From Acidiferrimicrobium sp. IK (lineage in GTDB: Bacteria; Actinomycetota; Acidimicrobiia; Acidimicrobiales; Palsa-688), in contig NZ_JAIMCB010000004.1 of assembly GCF_025499425.1 (NCBI RefSeq), forward strand, positions 62,001 to 126,000: 64,000 bases of DNA, given 5' to 3'. The notes under the pieces were generated by a model. That model worked only from the letters and a program-made list of their open reading frames with translations. It had not been told where the DNA came from and searched no databases. Within the stretch, counting starts at the first letter, position 1. Each line of letters begins with the position of its first letter. Below are positions 8,674 to 16,278 of this stretch, one piece after another. The position numbers and the translations under genes are program-made.

Positions 8674-9819
8674 GTGTCAAGGTCTGACGAGACGGCTCGA
8701 CCGGAGTCATCGCCAAAGAGCGGTCCGCACCTCGCCGCCCCGGGCGAGGAAGCACTGGGCAGCGCCCTGGCCCGCCTCGGCCTGGAGGGAACCCTGCTGC
8801 TCCACGCCCTCGCAGAGCGGATGGGGATGGCCGCCACCGACCTCTCCTGCCTCCTGCTGTTGGTGCTCGAGGGGCCGGCCACCGCAGGGCGCCTGGCCAC
8901 CCGCAGCGGGCTGACCAGCGGGGCGATCACCGGGGTGGTCGACCGGCTGGCCCGGGTGGGGCTGGTGGAACGCCGCAGCGACCCCGACGACCGCCGCCGG
9001 GTGGTGATCAGCCTGGTGGAACCGCGCTGGCCGCAGGTGCGCCAGGCCATGACCCCGCTGTCGGGCGCGGTCTCCGATCTGGCTCTGGCGTTGCAGGGAA
9101 TTCGCAACGGGGCCGAGCCGCCGCCCGCGCCCGCGCCGGGCGACACCACCGCACCGGTGGCGGCCCTGCGGGTCCTGCAGCTGGCCGGTGACGCCTTCGC
9201 GTCGGCGGTCGAGCAGCTGCGTCGACCCCTCGAGACCGCTGGTCCGGCTCCTGCCCCGCCCCACTCCAACGCGGTGCTCCGCCTCACCGCCTGGTCTTCG
9301 GGGACCGTCGTGGTGCGCGCCGGCGATCTGGGCGCTGACCTGGCCCGGCGGGTGGAAGGCCCCGTCAGCGTTCGGGTGCGCGTCGCGCTGGTGGCCCTCA
9401 CCCAGCTGCGCGGCAGGCAGGCGGGGAGCGGCCCGGCGGTGGTCGACGTCCACCGGGACGTCGCCTGGGAGGTCGACTTGTCCGGCGGGGCGAACCGGCT
9501 TCGAGTCGAGCTACCCGACCTGTCGGTGACGGGAATCAACGTCCGTGGGGGCGCCAACCGGGTGGAGCTGGCCCTGCCCGCTCCGGTCGCCCCGACCCCG
9601 GTTCACATCGGCGGCGGCGCCAACCGGGTGCAGATCTCCCGGCCCGCCGGGGTCCCGGTACGGATCCGCGTGCGCGGCGGCGCCCACGACGTCCGCGTCG
9701 ACGGGATCCGGGTGGACCGGGGTTGGGCGGGTGACGTCACGCCCGACGCCGACGCCGACGTCGCCCCGGGCTACGACCTCGACATCAGCGGCGGAGCCAG
9801 CAAGCTGGTGGTCGACTGA
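8674..9819 (+). CDS. MarR-type regulator fused to a Gly-Ala-Asn repeat domain
   Basis: Residues about 20-150 resemble a MarR winged helix (AATDLSCLLLLVLEGPATAG, then LTSGAITGVVDRLARVGLV, then RRSDPDDRRRVVI for the wing). The protein then continues far beyond a normal MarR protein of about 150 residues to 381 residues. The C-terminal part repeats SGGANRL, RGGANRV, GGGANRV, RGGAHDV and SGGASKL at residues near 270, 291, 313, 334 and 372. Such spacing of about 21 residues suggests a small beta-helix like those of DUF4097/adhesin-type domains. The GTG at 8674 was chosen because AAAGGAG lies 4 nt upstream; an earlier GTG at 8659 has none. It faces the ABC exporter and probably regulates it. Confidence 0.8.
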   Translation: MSRSDETARPESSPKSGPHLAAPGEEALGSALARLGLEGTLLLHALAERMGMAATDLSCLLLLVLEGPATAGRLATRSGLTSGAITGVVDRLARVGLVERRSDPDDRRRVVISLVEPRWPQVRQAMTPLSGAVSDLALALQGIRNGAEPPPAPAPGDTTAPVAALRVLQLAGDAFASAVEQLRRPLETAGPAPAPPHSNAVLRLTAWSSGTVVVRAGDLGADLARRVEGPVSVRVRVALVALTQLRGRQAGSGPAVVDVHRDVAWEVDLSGGANRLRVELPDLSVTGINVRGGANRVELALPAPVAPTPVHIGGGANRVQISRPAGVPVRIRVRGGAHDVRVDGIRVDRGWAGDVTPDADADVAPGYDLDISGGASKLVVD

Positions 9820-9847
9820 CCCCGGCTCCGGAGCGTCCCGCCGGGAC

Positions 9848-9853
9848 TACCTT
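9848..9853 (+). promoter_or_regulatory. -10 box of the small basic protein gene
   Basis: TACCTT, about 38 nt before the ATG at 9892, which also has a purine-rich ribosome-binding site (GGGAGCGAGG). Confidence 0.35.
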
Positions 9854-9891
9854 CTTGAACGGGAAGACCTGAGGGGATCGAGGGAGCGAGG

Positions 9892-10095
9892 ATGGCGAGC
9901 CAGCCAGGACGCGAGTGGAAGGTGGATCCCGTCGAGGCGCGCGTGCTGGGGCTGCCGACTCGCTGGTTCGGAGCCGGTAGCGGTCGGGACTGGCGCGGCG
10001 CGCGCCACCCGTACCGGTGGGCCCGGTGGAGGATCGAGCGTCACCGCCTCGGTCCGTACGCGCCCCCCTTCGACCCCAAGCCCGCCGGTCGCTAG
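9892..10095 (+). CDS. small Trp/Arg-rich hypothetical protein
   Basis: This 67-residue protein is not recognised. It is rich in Trp, Arg and Pro (EWKVDPVEARVLGLPTRWFG in the first half, RWARWRIERHRLGPYAPPFD in the second) with no membrane segment or signal peptide. Support comes from a TACCTT box, a GGGAGCGAGG ribosome-binding site just before the ATG, and G/C-ending codons. It sits alone between the MarR fusion and the convergent GH15-like gene. Confidence 0.55.
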   Translation: MASQPGREWKVDPVEARVLGLPTRWFGAGSGRDWRGARHPYRWARWRIERHRLGPYAPPFDPKPAGR

Positions 10096-10102
10096 CGGCG
10101 CG

Positions 10103-11926
10103 TCAGCGAGGACCGGCCTCGAGGGCCAAGGCGGCCTCGAGCAGCGCCAGGTGGGCGCCGGCGGAAGGCCGGTTGCCGAGCATCTCCCCCGACAGGGGAT
10201 CGACCGCCTCGGAGAGCAGCCCGAGCGGTCCGCCCAACGCGCAGATCCTCTCCATGCGGTCGTGGGCCTCCTCCCACCGTCCGAGCGTGGCCAGTGCCCG
10301 CACCGCCCACAGCGACGCGACCAGGTCCGGCGAGTCGGCGCCGGCGCGGCCGTCGTCGAGCTCTGCGGGGTATCGGTGGAGCACCGCCCCGCTGCTCAGG
10401 CGTTCGAGGACTCGATCCACCGTGGCCACGACGAGGGGATGTTCGGGAGGCCACGGTCCGGACCAGGCCAGCCGGAGCAGGGCGGCGTCCGCATGCTGCG
10501 CCGGGCCGGTGTCCATCTTCAACCCGCCACCGGCGGCCAGAGAGTCACGCTCCAGGGCACGCAGCACGGCGGCGGCCTCCTGCTGCCAGCCGACCGCGTC
10601 GAGGTCCAGGGGGTTGGCGGCACGGGCCAGGCGGGCCATGCGCTCCAGCGCCACCCAGGCCTGGACCCGGGTGGCGGTGAGGCTCCTCGGCGGGCCGTCC
10701 AGCGCCCACACCCCGCCGTCGGGGTCGCTCCAGTGGTCGGCCAGATGGTCGATGGCTCCGACCAGCGCCGGCCACGCCGCGCTGAGCGGGCCGGCCAGGC
10801 GACCGCCGGGCGCTGCGGACCTCAAGTCGGCGGGGTGGCCGGCCCACACCGCGGCGTCGGCGCCGAGCACCGTGCTGGCGCTGATCGCGGTGACGACGCT
10901 GCCGTAGAGGTCGGCGTCGAGGGGATCGCTCCGGCCGACGACCACCGGTTGGGAGCCGCGCCACCCGGCCAGCGCCAACTCCTCCAGGGGAGGCGGGTGG
11001 CCGGTGCTCGCCGCCAGCATCGACGGCCACGGCACCGGCGTACCCTCGGCCGCCCGGCGCAGCCACTCCTCGGCCGCCGACGCGTCGTCGAGGAGCCCGA
11101 CGCGAGCCATGACCGACGCCGCCGCAGCTGCGTCGCGCCAGCGGACGTAGCGGTCGTCAGCGGTGCGCTCGCCGCCGGCGCGCCGGGGCAGCGACGTCGT
11201 GCCCGCAGCGGCCGGCGGACCGCCGTCCCAAGGGCTGAGGGAGCGCAGCGCGAGCACGGCGCGCTCCACCGCCGGGCGGTATGGGCCGCTGTAGGACAGG
11301 GGAGCGAGCCAGCTGCGCCACGCCGTCTCCGTCGCCTCGAGGGCGCGCAGGGCGGCGTCGACGCTGAGCGGTGGGTGGCGGTCCTCGTCGAGGCGGTCGA
11401 CGGTGACCACCATCCGCTCGCCGGTGCCCAGCCGGCGCACGCAGCCCCACCCGTGCTCGCTGCGGCCCCGCCCGGTGGGCAGGAGCGGCTCGCCGGCGCG
11501 GATCACCACCCGGTCGGCGACCAGCCCCTCGCCGAAGGGGACCGCGGTGCGCGACGGCCCGTACCCGCCGCCCGGCGCAACATCCACCTCGACGTCGACG
11601 GGCCCGGCCAGGGCGGTCACGATCCGGATCAGCCGGCCCGGGGGTCCCTCGCCGGGCCCTGACCACGGCAGCAGGTCGGTGATCGACACCCTCCGGCCGC
11701 CCGCCGCGAGGTCCAAGTCCGCGACCATGGTCCCCGGCCGGTAGGCGGCGCTCGACGGCGGCAGCCGGTGGCGGTCGCCGCCGGGACGGACCGGGCCGAC
11801 GCGCAGCGCCCCACCGTTGGCGTCGAGCAAGGCGGAGAGCACCGGCCGCCCGTCGAGCGGGCCGGGGCAGTACCAGTCGACCGTCCCGTCAGCGGCGACG
11901 AGGGCCCCGCCGACGCCGTCACCCAA
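10103..11926 (-). CDS. divergent GH15-like (glucoamylase/trehalase family) protein
   Basis: The 607-residue protein has the layout of glycoside hydrolase family 15. The N-terminal GDGVGGALVAADGTVDWYC opens a beta-sandwich region, and an (alpha/alpha)6 barrel follows (YSGPYRPAVERAVLALRSLS, TTSLPRRAGGERTADDRYV). The usual NWDYRYCWLRDA motif is replaced by TADDRYVRWRDAA, so the active site is altered and activity is uncertain. The TTG at 11926 is the first standard start. Homology probably extends upstream through RIPLRARSW to a CTG at 11971 that overlaps the greA stop, so the true start may be there. It lies directly downstream of greA on the same strand. Confidence 0.65.
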   Translation of the reverse strand: MGDGVGGALVAADGTVDWYCPGPLDGRPVLSALLDANGGALRVGPVRPGGDRHRLPPSSAAYRPGTMVADLDLAAGGRRVSITDLLPWSGPGEGPPGRLIRIVTALAGPVDVEVDVAPGGGYGPSRTAVPFGEGLVADRVVIRAGEPLLPTGRGRSEHGWGCVRRLGTGERMVVTVDRLDEDRHPPLSVDAALRALEATETAWRSWLAPLSYSGPYRPAVERAVLALRSLSPWDGGPPAAAGTTSLPRRAGGERTADDRYVRWRDAAAAASVMARVGLLDDASAAEEWLRRAAEGTPVPWPSMLAASTGHPPPLEELALAGWRGSQPVVVGRSDPLDADLYGSVVTAISASTVLGADAAVWAGHPADLRSAAPGGRLAGPLSAAWPALVGAIDHLADHWSDPDGGVWALDGPPRSLTATRVQAWVALERMARLARAANPLDLDAVGWQQEAAAVLRALERDSLAAGGGLKMDTGPAQHADAALLRLAWSGPWPPEHPLVVATVDRVLERLSSGAVLHRYPAELDDGRAGADSPDLVASLWAVRALATLGRWEEAHDRMERICALGGPLGLLSEAVDPLSGEMLGNRPSAGAHLALLEAALALEAGPR

Positions 11927-11967
11927 CCACGACCGGGCCCGCAGCGGGATCCGGTCCGAGGGGGTTC

Positions 11968-12441
11968 TCAGCCGCCGACCTCGACGATCTCCACCTCGAG
12001 GGGACCGCTCGGCGCCTCGTAGGACACCTTGTCGCCCTTGCGGTGTCCCATCAGGGCCTGCCCGAGCGGTGATGCCGGCGACACGACCGAAACCCCTTCG
12101 CGGCGCTCCTCGATCGACCCGATCAGGTACCGCTCGATGTCGTCGTCCCCGACGTAGCGCAGCGACACCACCGCCCCTGTCGTGACGTCACCGGCCGCGC
12201 CGGCGGTGGCCCCGTCGACGATGACTGCACCCTCGAGGGTCGCCTCCAGCTGGCGGATCCTGGCTTCCATCTTGCCCTGTGAGTCCTTGGCGGCCTGGTA
12301 GTCGCCGTTCTCGGACAGGTCGCCGAGCGCCCGCGCCGCCTCGATGGCGCGAGCGATGTCTACCCGGCCGCGCGTGCGAAGGTCATCCAACTCCTCGCGC
12401 AGCCGCTCGAACGTGTCGCGGGTGAGGTGCGTCTCAGCCAT
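11968..12441 (-). CDS. greA: transcription elongation factor GreA
   Basis: Binds the RNA polymerase secondary channel and stimulates cleavage of backtracked RNA. The 157-residue protein has the N-terminal coiled-coil ([20 protein letters not shown], with the conserved acidic tip DLSENGDY) and the C-terminal FKBP-like domain ending in [20 protein letters not shown]. The ATG at 12441 begins [11 protein letters not shown] and lies 8 nt after a TAGCCT box, so it looks leaderless. The promoter is back to back with that of the leuB leader. The GH15-like gene follows at once, perhaps coupled. Confidence 0.95.
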   Translation of the reverse strand: MAETHLTRDTFERLREELDDLRTRGRVDIARAIEAARALGDLSENGDYQAAKDSQGKMEARIRQLEATLEGAVIVDGATAGAAGDVTTGAVVSLRYVGDDDIERYLIGSIEERREGVSVVSPASPLGQALMGHRKGDKVSYEAPSGPLEVEIVEVGG

Positions 12442-12449
12442 GGAGGACC

Positions 12450-12455
12450 AGGCTA
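12450..12455 (-). promoter_or_regulatory. -10 box of greA (leaderless)
   Basis: On the minus strand TAGCCT, 8 nt before the greA ATG. It lies only a few bases from the -35 box of the divergent leuB leader promoter. Confidence 0.5.
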
Positions 12456-12461
12456 CTGCGG

Positions 12462-12490
12462 TTGACGGCGAGGTCACGATGGGGGAGACT
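12462..12490 (+). promoter_or_regulatory. promoter of the leuB-ilvE-cimA operon leader
   Basis: A TTGACG -35 box (12462-12467) and a GAGACT -10-like box (12485-12490) are separated by exactly 17 bp. The leader-peptide GTG follows 8 nt later, so the leader transcript would start at or near its first codon. Confidence 0.6.
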
Positions 12491-12498
12491 GGACGCCT

Positions 12499-12534
12499 GT
12501 GACGTCGAGCATCGACATCGTAATTATCGATTAG
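12499..12534 (+). CDS. Ile/Val-rich leader peptide of the isoleucine operon
   Basis: An 11-codon frame, GTG to TAG, encoding [11 protein letters not shown]. Five of eleven residues are Ile or Val and four of them are consecutive or nearly so, whereas the flanking DNA is GC-rich and these codons (ATC, GTA, ATT) include AT-rich ones not favoured elsewhere in the window. It lies just after a promoter with 17-bp spacing and just before two stem-loops, the second an intrinsic terminator. This is the layout of branched-chain amino acid attenuators: a ribosome slowed at the Ile codons would alter folding of the RNA ahead of leuB. Too short to have been predicted by usual gene callers. Confidence 0.75.
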   Translation: MTSSIDIVIID

Positions 12535-12561
12535 CACCAGGGCCCTGCCGCCGCTGGTGCT
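12533..12561 (+). promoter_or_regulatory. attenuator hairpin 1 (pause/protector stem)
   Basis: Perfect 8-bp stem AGCACCAG (12533-12540) with CTGGTGCT (12554-12561) and a 13-nt loop. The left arm includes the leader-peptide stop codon, so a ribosome on the leader controls whether it can form. Confidence 0.65.
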
Positions 12562-12564
12562 TTG

Positions 12565-12592
12565 ACGACCGCCCCCGAGGGGCGGTCGTTTT
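12565..12592 (+). terminator. intrinsic terminator of the leuB attenuator
   Basis: Perfect 11-bp stem ACGACCGCCCC (12565-12575) and GGGGCGGTCGT (12579-12589) with a CGA loop. The run of four T at 12589-12592 follows immediately. It sits between the leader peptide and leuB, where termination would shut the operon off. Confidence 0.8.
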
Positions 12593-12653
12593 GTGTCCCT
12601 GCTCCCGTCGCCCACACCCGAAACCCGCCCGCAGCCCCACCCGAGAGGACCCA

Positions 12654-13670
12654 GTGAAGACCCACAAGATCGCCGTCATCGGCGGCGACGGCATCGGCCC
12701 GGAAGTCACCGCGGAGGCGCTCAAGGTGGCTCGGGCCGCCGGCGCGTCGCTCGAGACCGTCGACTACGACCTCGGCGGCCGGCGGTACCTGGCGACGGGC
12801 GAGGTGCTCTCCGACCGGGTGCTCGACGAGCTGCGGGGCTTCGACGCCATCCTGCTGGGTGCCATCGGCACCCCGGAAGTCCCCCCCGGGGTGCTGGAGC
12901 GGGGCCTGCTGCTCAAGCTGCGCTTCGAGCTGGACCTGTTCGTCAACCTGCGTCCGTTCGTGTCCGACGCCAGCGTCGGGGCCGGCGTACCGATCGACTT
13001 CGCGGTGGTCCGGGAGAACACCGAAGGCACCTACGCCGGCGAGGGCGGCTTCCTGCGCCGGGGCACCCCAGCGGAGATCGCCACCCAGGGGTCGGTCAAC
13101 ACCCGCTTCGGGGTGGAGCGAGCGGTGCGCTTCGCGTTCGACCTGGCCCGGTCACGCGACCGGCGCCACCTGACCCTGGTGCACAAGACCAACGTGTTGA
13201 CCTTCGCCGGCGACCTGTGGCAGCGCACCTTCGACGCGGTGGCAGCCGACTACCCCGACGTCACCACCGCCTACAACCACGTCGACGCCGCCTGCATCTA
13301 CTGCGTCGAGTCGCCGCAGCGCTACGACGTGATCGTCACCGACAACCTCTTCGGCGACATCCTGACCGACCTGGCCGGCGCGGTCGCCGGCGGCGTCGGC
13401 CGGGCCGCCTCCGCCAACCTCAACCCGGCCCGCACCGGTCCGTCGCTGTTCGAGCCGGTCCACGGATCGGCTCCTGACATCGTCGGCACCGGCAAAGCCG
13501 ATCCGACCGCGGCGGTCACCTCCGCCGCCATGATGCTGGACTTCCTCGGCGAGACCGAGGCAGCCGGCCGGGTGGTGTCGGCAGTCGCCGGCCTCGCCGC
13601 TGACCGGTCCCGTACGACCACCGAGGTGGGTGACGCCCTGGCGTCGCTCGCCACCGCAGAAAGGGTGTAA
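12654..13670 (+). CDS. leuB: 3-isopropylmalate/3-methylmalate dehydrogenase
   Basis: NAD-dependent oxidative decarboxylase of the isopropylmalate/isocitrate family. The 338-residue protein has GGDGIGPEV at the N-terminus, [14 protein letters not shown] for substrate binding, the Lys-containing [13 protein letters not shown] and the metal-binding segment [20 protein letters not shown], then [11 protein letters not shown]. In leucine synthesis it oxidises 3-isopropylmalate; in the citramalate route the same enzyme oxidises erythro-3-methylmalate to 2-oxobutanoate. Because it is in an operon with cimA and an Ile-coded leader, the isoleucine role is likely (inference). The GTG at 12654 follows GAGAGGA; 6 nt separate it from ilvE. 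Confidence 0.92.
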   Translation: MKTHKIAVIGGDGIGPEVTAEALKVARAAGASLETVDYDLGGRRYLATGEVLSDRVLDELRGFDAILLGAIGTPEVPPGVLERGLLLKLRFELDLFVNLRPFVSDASVGAGVPIDFAVVRENTEGTYAGEGGFLRRGTPAEIATQGSVNTRFGVERAVRFAFDLARSRDRRHLTLVHKTNVLTFAGDLWQRTFDAVAADYPDVTTAYNHVDAACIYCVESPQRYDVIVTDNLFGDILTDLAGAVAGGVGRAASANLNPARTGPSLFEPVHGSAPDIVGTGKADPTAAVTSAAMMLDFLGETEAAGRVVSAVAGLAADRSRTTTEVGDALASLATAERV

Positions 13671-13676
13671 CCGCAC

Positions 13677-14597
13677 ATGCCGTTGACCAAGACCGACAAG
13701 ATCTGGATGGACGGGGAGCTGGTCGACTGGGACGACGCTCGAATCCACATCCTCACCCACACGCTGCATTACGGCTGCGGCGTGTTCGAAGGCATCCGGG
13801 CGTACTCGACGGCCTCCGGGCCGGCGATCTTCAGGTTGACCGACCACATCCGGCGCCTGTTCGAGTCGGCCAAGATCTTCATGATCGACGTGCCGTTCAC
13901 CCCCCAGGAGCTCATCGACGCCTGCAAGGACACCGTCCGGGTCAACAACATCCAGGAGTGCTACATCCGGCCGCTGGTGTACCTCGGGTACGGGGAGATG
14001 GGCCTCAACCCGCTGCCGGCGCCGGTCAACGTGTCGGTGGCGGTGTGGCCGTGGGGTGCCTACCTCGGCGAGGAGGGCATCTCCAACGGGGTGCGCATGA
14101 AGATCAGCTCCTGGCAGCGCCACGACCCCAACGCCATGCCGCCCGCCGCCAAGGGCACCGGCATGTACATCAACTCGTCCATGGCCAAGATCGAGGCGAT
14201 CAAGGCCGGCTACGACGAGGCGATCCTGCTCTCGCCGCAGGGCTACGTCAGCGAGTGCACCGGTGAGAACATCTTTGTGGTCCGCCACGGCAAGATCATC
14301 ACCCCGCCGCTGTCCGCCGGCGCGTTGGAGGGCATCACCCAGAACTCGGTGGCGACCATCGCCCGGGACCTCGGCTACGAGGTGGAGGTCGGCAACATTC
14401 TGCGCTCGGACCTCTACGTGGCGGAGGAGGCGTTCCTCACCGGCACCGCCGCGGAGGTCGTCCCGATCCAGTCCGTCGACGACCGCGTCGTCGGCGACGG
14501 GCGCCCGGGGCCGATGACCCGCAAGATCCAAGAGGTGTACATGGCCACCATCCGCGGGCAGGTCGACCAGTACAAGGACTGGGTCGAGCATGTCTGA
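13677..14597 (+). CDS. ilvE: branched-chain amino acid aminotransferase
   Basis: PLP-dependent class IV aminotransferase that makes Ile, Val and Leu from their 2-oxo acids with glutamate. The 306 residues include THTLHYGCGVFEGIRAY (the early class IV motif), YIRPLVYLGYGEMG, the catalytic lysine region INSSMAKIEAIKAGYDEA, and ECTGENIFVVRHGKI followed by EAFLTGTAAEVVPI. This is the complete set for the ilvE subgroup. It sits 6 nt after leuB and its last 8 nt overlap the cimA start, so all three genes are one transcript. Confidence 0.95.
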   Translation: MPLTKTDKIWMDGELVDWDDARIHILTHTLHYGCGVFEGIRAYSTASGPAIFRLTDHIRRLFESAKIFMIDVPFTPQELIDACKDTVRVNNIQECYIRPLVYLGYGEMGLNPLPAPVNVSVAVWPWGAYLGEEGISNGVRMKISSWQRHDPNAMPPAAKGTGMYINSSMAKIEAIKAGYDEAILLSPQGYVSECTGENIFVVRHGKIITPPLSAGALEGITQNSVATIARDLGYEVEVGNILRSDLYVAEEAFLTGTAAEVVPIQSVDDRVVGDGRPGPMTRKIQEVYMATIRGQVDQYKDWVEHV

Positions 14598-16203
14598 GAG
14601 CCACAGCCACGCCCACTCGGTACCCCGCGAGCTGCCCGAGCGGGTCGACATCTACGACACGACGCTGCGCGACGGCTCCCAGCAAGAAGGCTTGTCGCTG
14701 ACCGTCGACGACAAGCTGCGCGTCGCCGAGCAGCTCGACCATCTAGGCGTGCAGTTCATCGAGGGCGGTTGGCCGGGCGCCAACCCGAAAGACGAGGAGT
14801 TCTTCCGGCGGGCCGCGGCGGGGGAGCTGCACCTGCACCACGCCACGCTGGTGGCGTTCGGATCGACCCGCAAAGCCGGCGGTAAAGCCGAGACCGACCC
14901 GGTCCTGGCCAACCTCCTAGAGGCTCGCACGCCGGCGGTGTGCCTGGTGGCCAAGTCAGCGGCCTGGCACGTCACCGAGACGTTGCGCACGACCCTGACC
15001 GAGGCGGTCGACATGGTTGCCGACTCCGTCGCCTACCTGCGAGCCGAGGGCCGTCGGGTGTTCCTCGACGCCGAGCACTTCTTCGACGGCTACCGGGACA
15101 ACCCGGCCTTCTCCCTCGACGTCCTCCGTGCCGCGGAGTCCGCCGGGGCCGAGGTGCTGGTCCTCTGCGACACCAACGGGGGCAGCCTGCCCTTCGAGGT
15201 GGAGCGGGTGGTCGGCGAGGTCCGAGACGCGACCGGTATCGGGCTCGGCTGCCACTTCCACAACGACTCGGGGTGCGCGGTGGCCAACTCGCTCATCGCG
15301 GTTCGCCAGGGCGTGACCCAGGTGCAGGGCTGCGTCAACGGGTACGGCGAGCGGACCGGCAACGCCGACCTGTCCGCCGCGGTACCGGACCTGACCCTCA
15401 AGATGGGCGTCGAGACCATCGGCCGGGAGCGCCTGGGGCGCCTCACCGGGGTCGCCCACCACATCGCGGAGCTGGTAAACGTCAGCCCCGACCCTCACCA
15501 GCCTTTCGTCGGGACGTCGGCGTTCGCGCACAAGGCCGGGCTGCACACCAGCGCCATCGTCCGGTCCCGCCAGGCCTACGAGCACGTGGACCCCGACGAG
15601 GTCGGCAACGGCACCCGCTTCGTGGTCAGCGAGATGGCCGGCCGTTCCACCATCGCCCTCAAAGCCGAGGAGCTCGGCTTGGACCTCGATGGCGCGGCGA
15701 TGGGCGAGGTGGTCGAGCAGCTGAAAGACCTGGAGCATCGGGGCTACCACTTCGAGGTGGCCGACGGCTCCCTGGAGCTGCTGATGCGACGGGCGACGGG
15801 CTGGAAGCAGGAGCTGTTCCGCCTGGAGTCCCACCGGGTGGTGACCGACCTGCGCGAGGACGGCACGTGGATCACCGAGGCGACCATAAAGGTCCACGTC
15901 GGAGACGAACGCGTCCTGGCCGTCGCGGAGGGCAACGGGCCGGTGAACGCCCTAGACGCGGCCTTGCGCAAGGCGATCGGACCGATGTACCCGGTCTTGA
16001 GCCAGATCCACCTGACCGACTTCAAGGTCCGGGTCCTCGACAGCGCCAAGGGGACCGGGTCAGTGACCCGGGTCCTCATCGACAGCACCGACGGCGAGCG
16101 CACCTGGACGACCATCGGGGTGTCGGAGAACGTCATCGAGGCGTCGTGGGCCGCCCTCGAGGAGTCCATCGTCTACGGCTTGCTGAACCACAGCGCCTCA
16201 TAG
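14590..16203 (+). CDS. cimA: (R)-citramalate synthase
   Basis: Condenses pyruvate with acetyl-CoA to (R)-citramalate, the first step of the threonine-independent isoleucine pathway. The 537 residues carry DIYDTTLRDGSQQEGLSL, typical of the citramalate/2-isopropylmalate TIM-barrel family, with GGWPGANPKDEEFF, CHFHNDSGCAVANS (metal-binding HxH region) and GYGERTGNADLS. FVGTSAFAHKAGLHTSAI is the linker motif. The C-terminal about 130 residues form the LeuA-type allosteric domain, where isoleucine would bind. The DRDG-type opening and the overall layout place it with CimA rather than LeuA. It overlaps ilvE by 8 nt. Confidence 0.92.
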   Translation: MSESHSHAHSVPRELPERVDIYDTTLRDGSQQEGLSLTVDDKLRVAEQLDHLGVQFIEGGWPGANPKDEEFFRRAAAGELHLHHATLVAFGSTRKAGGKAETDPVLANLLEARTPAVCLVAKSAAWHVTETLRTTLTEAVDMVADSVAYLRAEGRRVFLDAEHFFDGYRDNPAFSLDVLRAAESAGAEVLVLCDTNGGSLPFEVERVVGEVRDATGIGLGCHFHNDSGCAVANSLIAVRQGVTQVQGCVNGYGERTGNADLSAAVPDLTLKMGVETIGRERLGRLTGVAHHIAELVNVSPDPHQPFVGTSAFAHKAGLHTSAIVRSRQAYEHVDPDEVGNGTRFVVSEMAGRSTIALKAEELGLDLDGAAMGEVVEQLKDLEHRGYHFEVADGSLELLMRRATGWKQELFRLESHRVVTDLREDGTWITEATIKVHVGDERVLAVAEGNGPVNALDAALRKAIGPMYPVLSQIHLTDFKVRVLDSAKGTGSVTRVLIDSTDGERTWTTIGVSENVIEASWAALEESIVYGLLNHSAS

Positions 16204-16278
16204 GCGTCGGCCTCCAGGCGGGGCGCACGCGGGGCGACCCCGGCTGTCACGGCGCGGCCGGCTGGACCCCGCCGCTCG

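Noticed and set aside
9545..11662. Plus-strand open frame of 705 codons across the GH15-like gene
   Set aside because: Antisense shadow with Arg/Pro-rich low-complexity sequence; the minus strand has a family-like protein.
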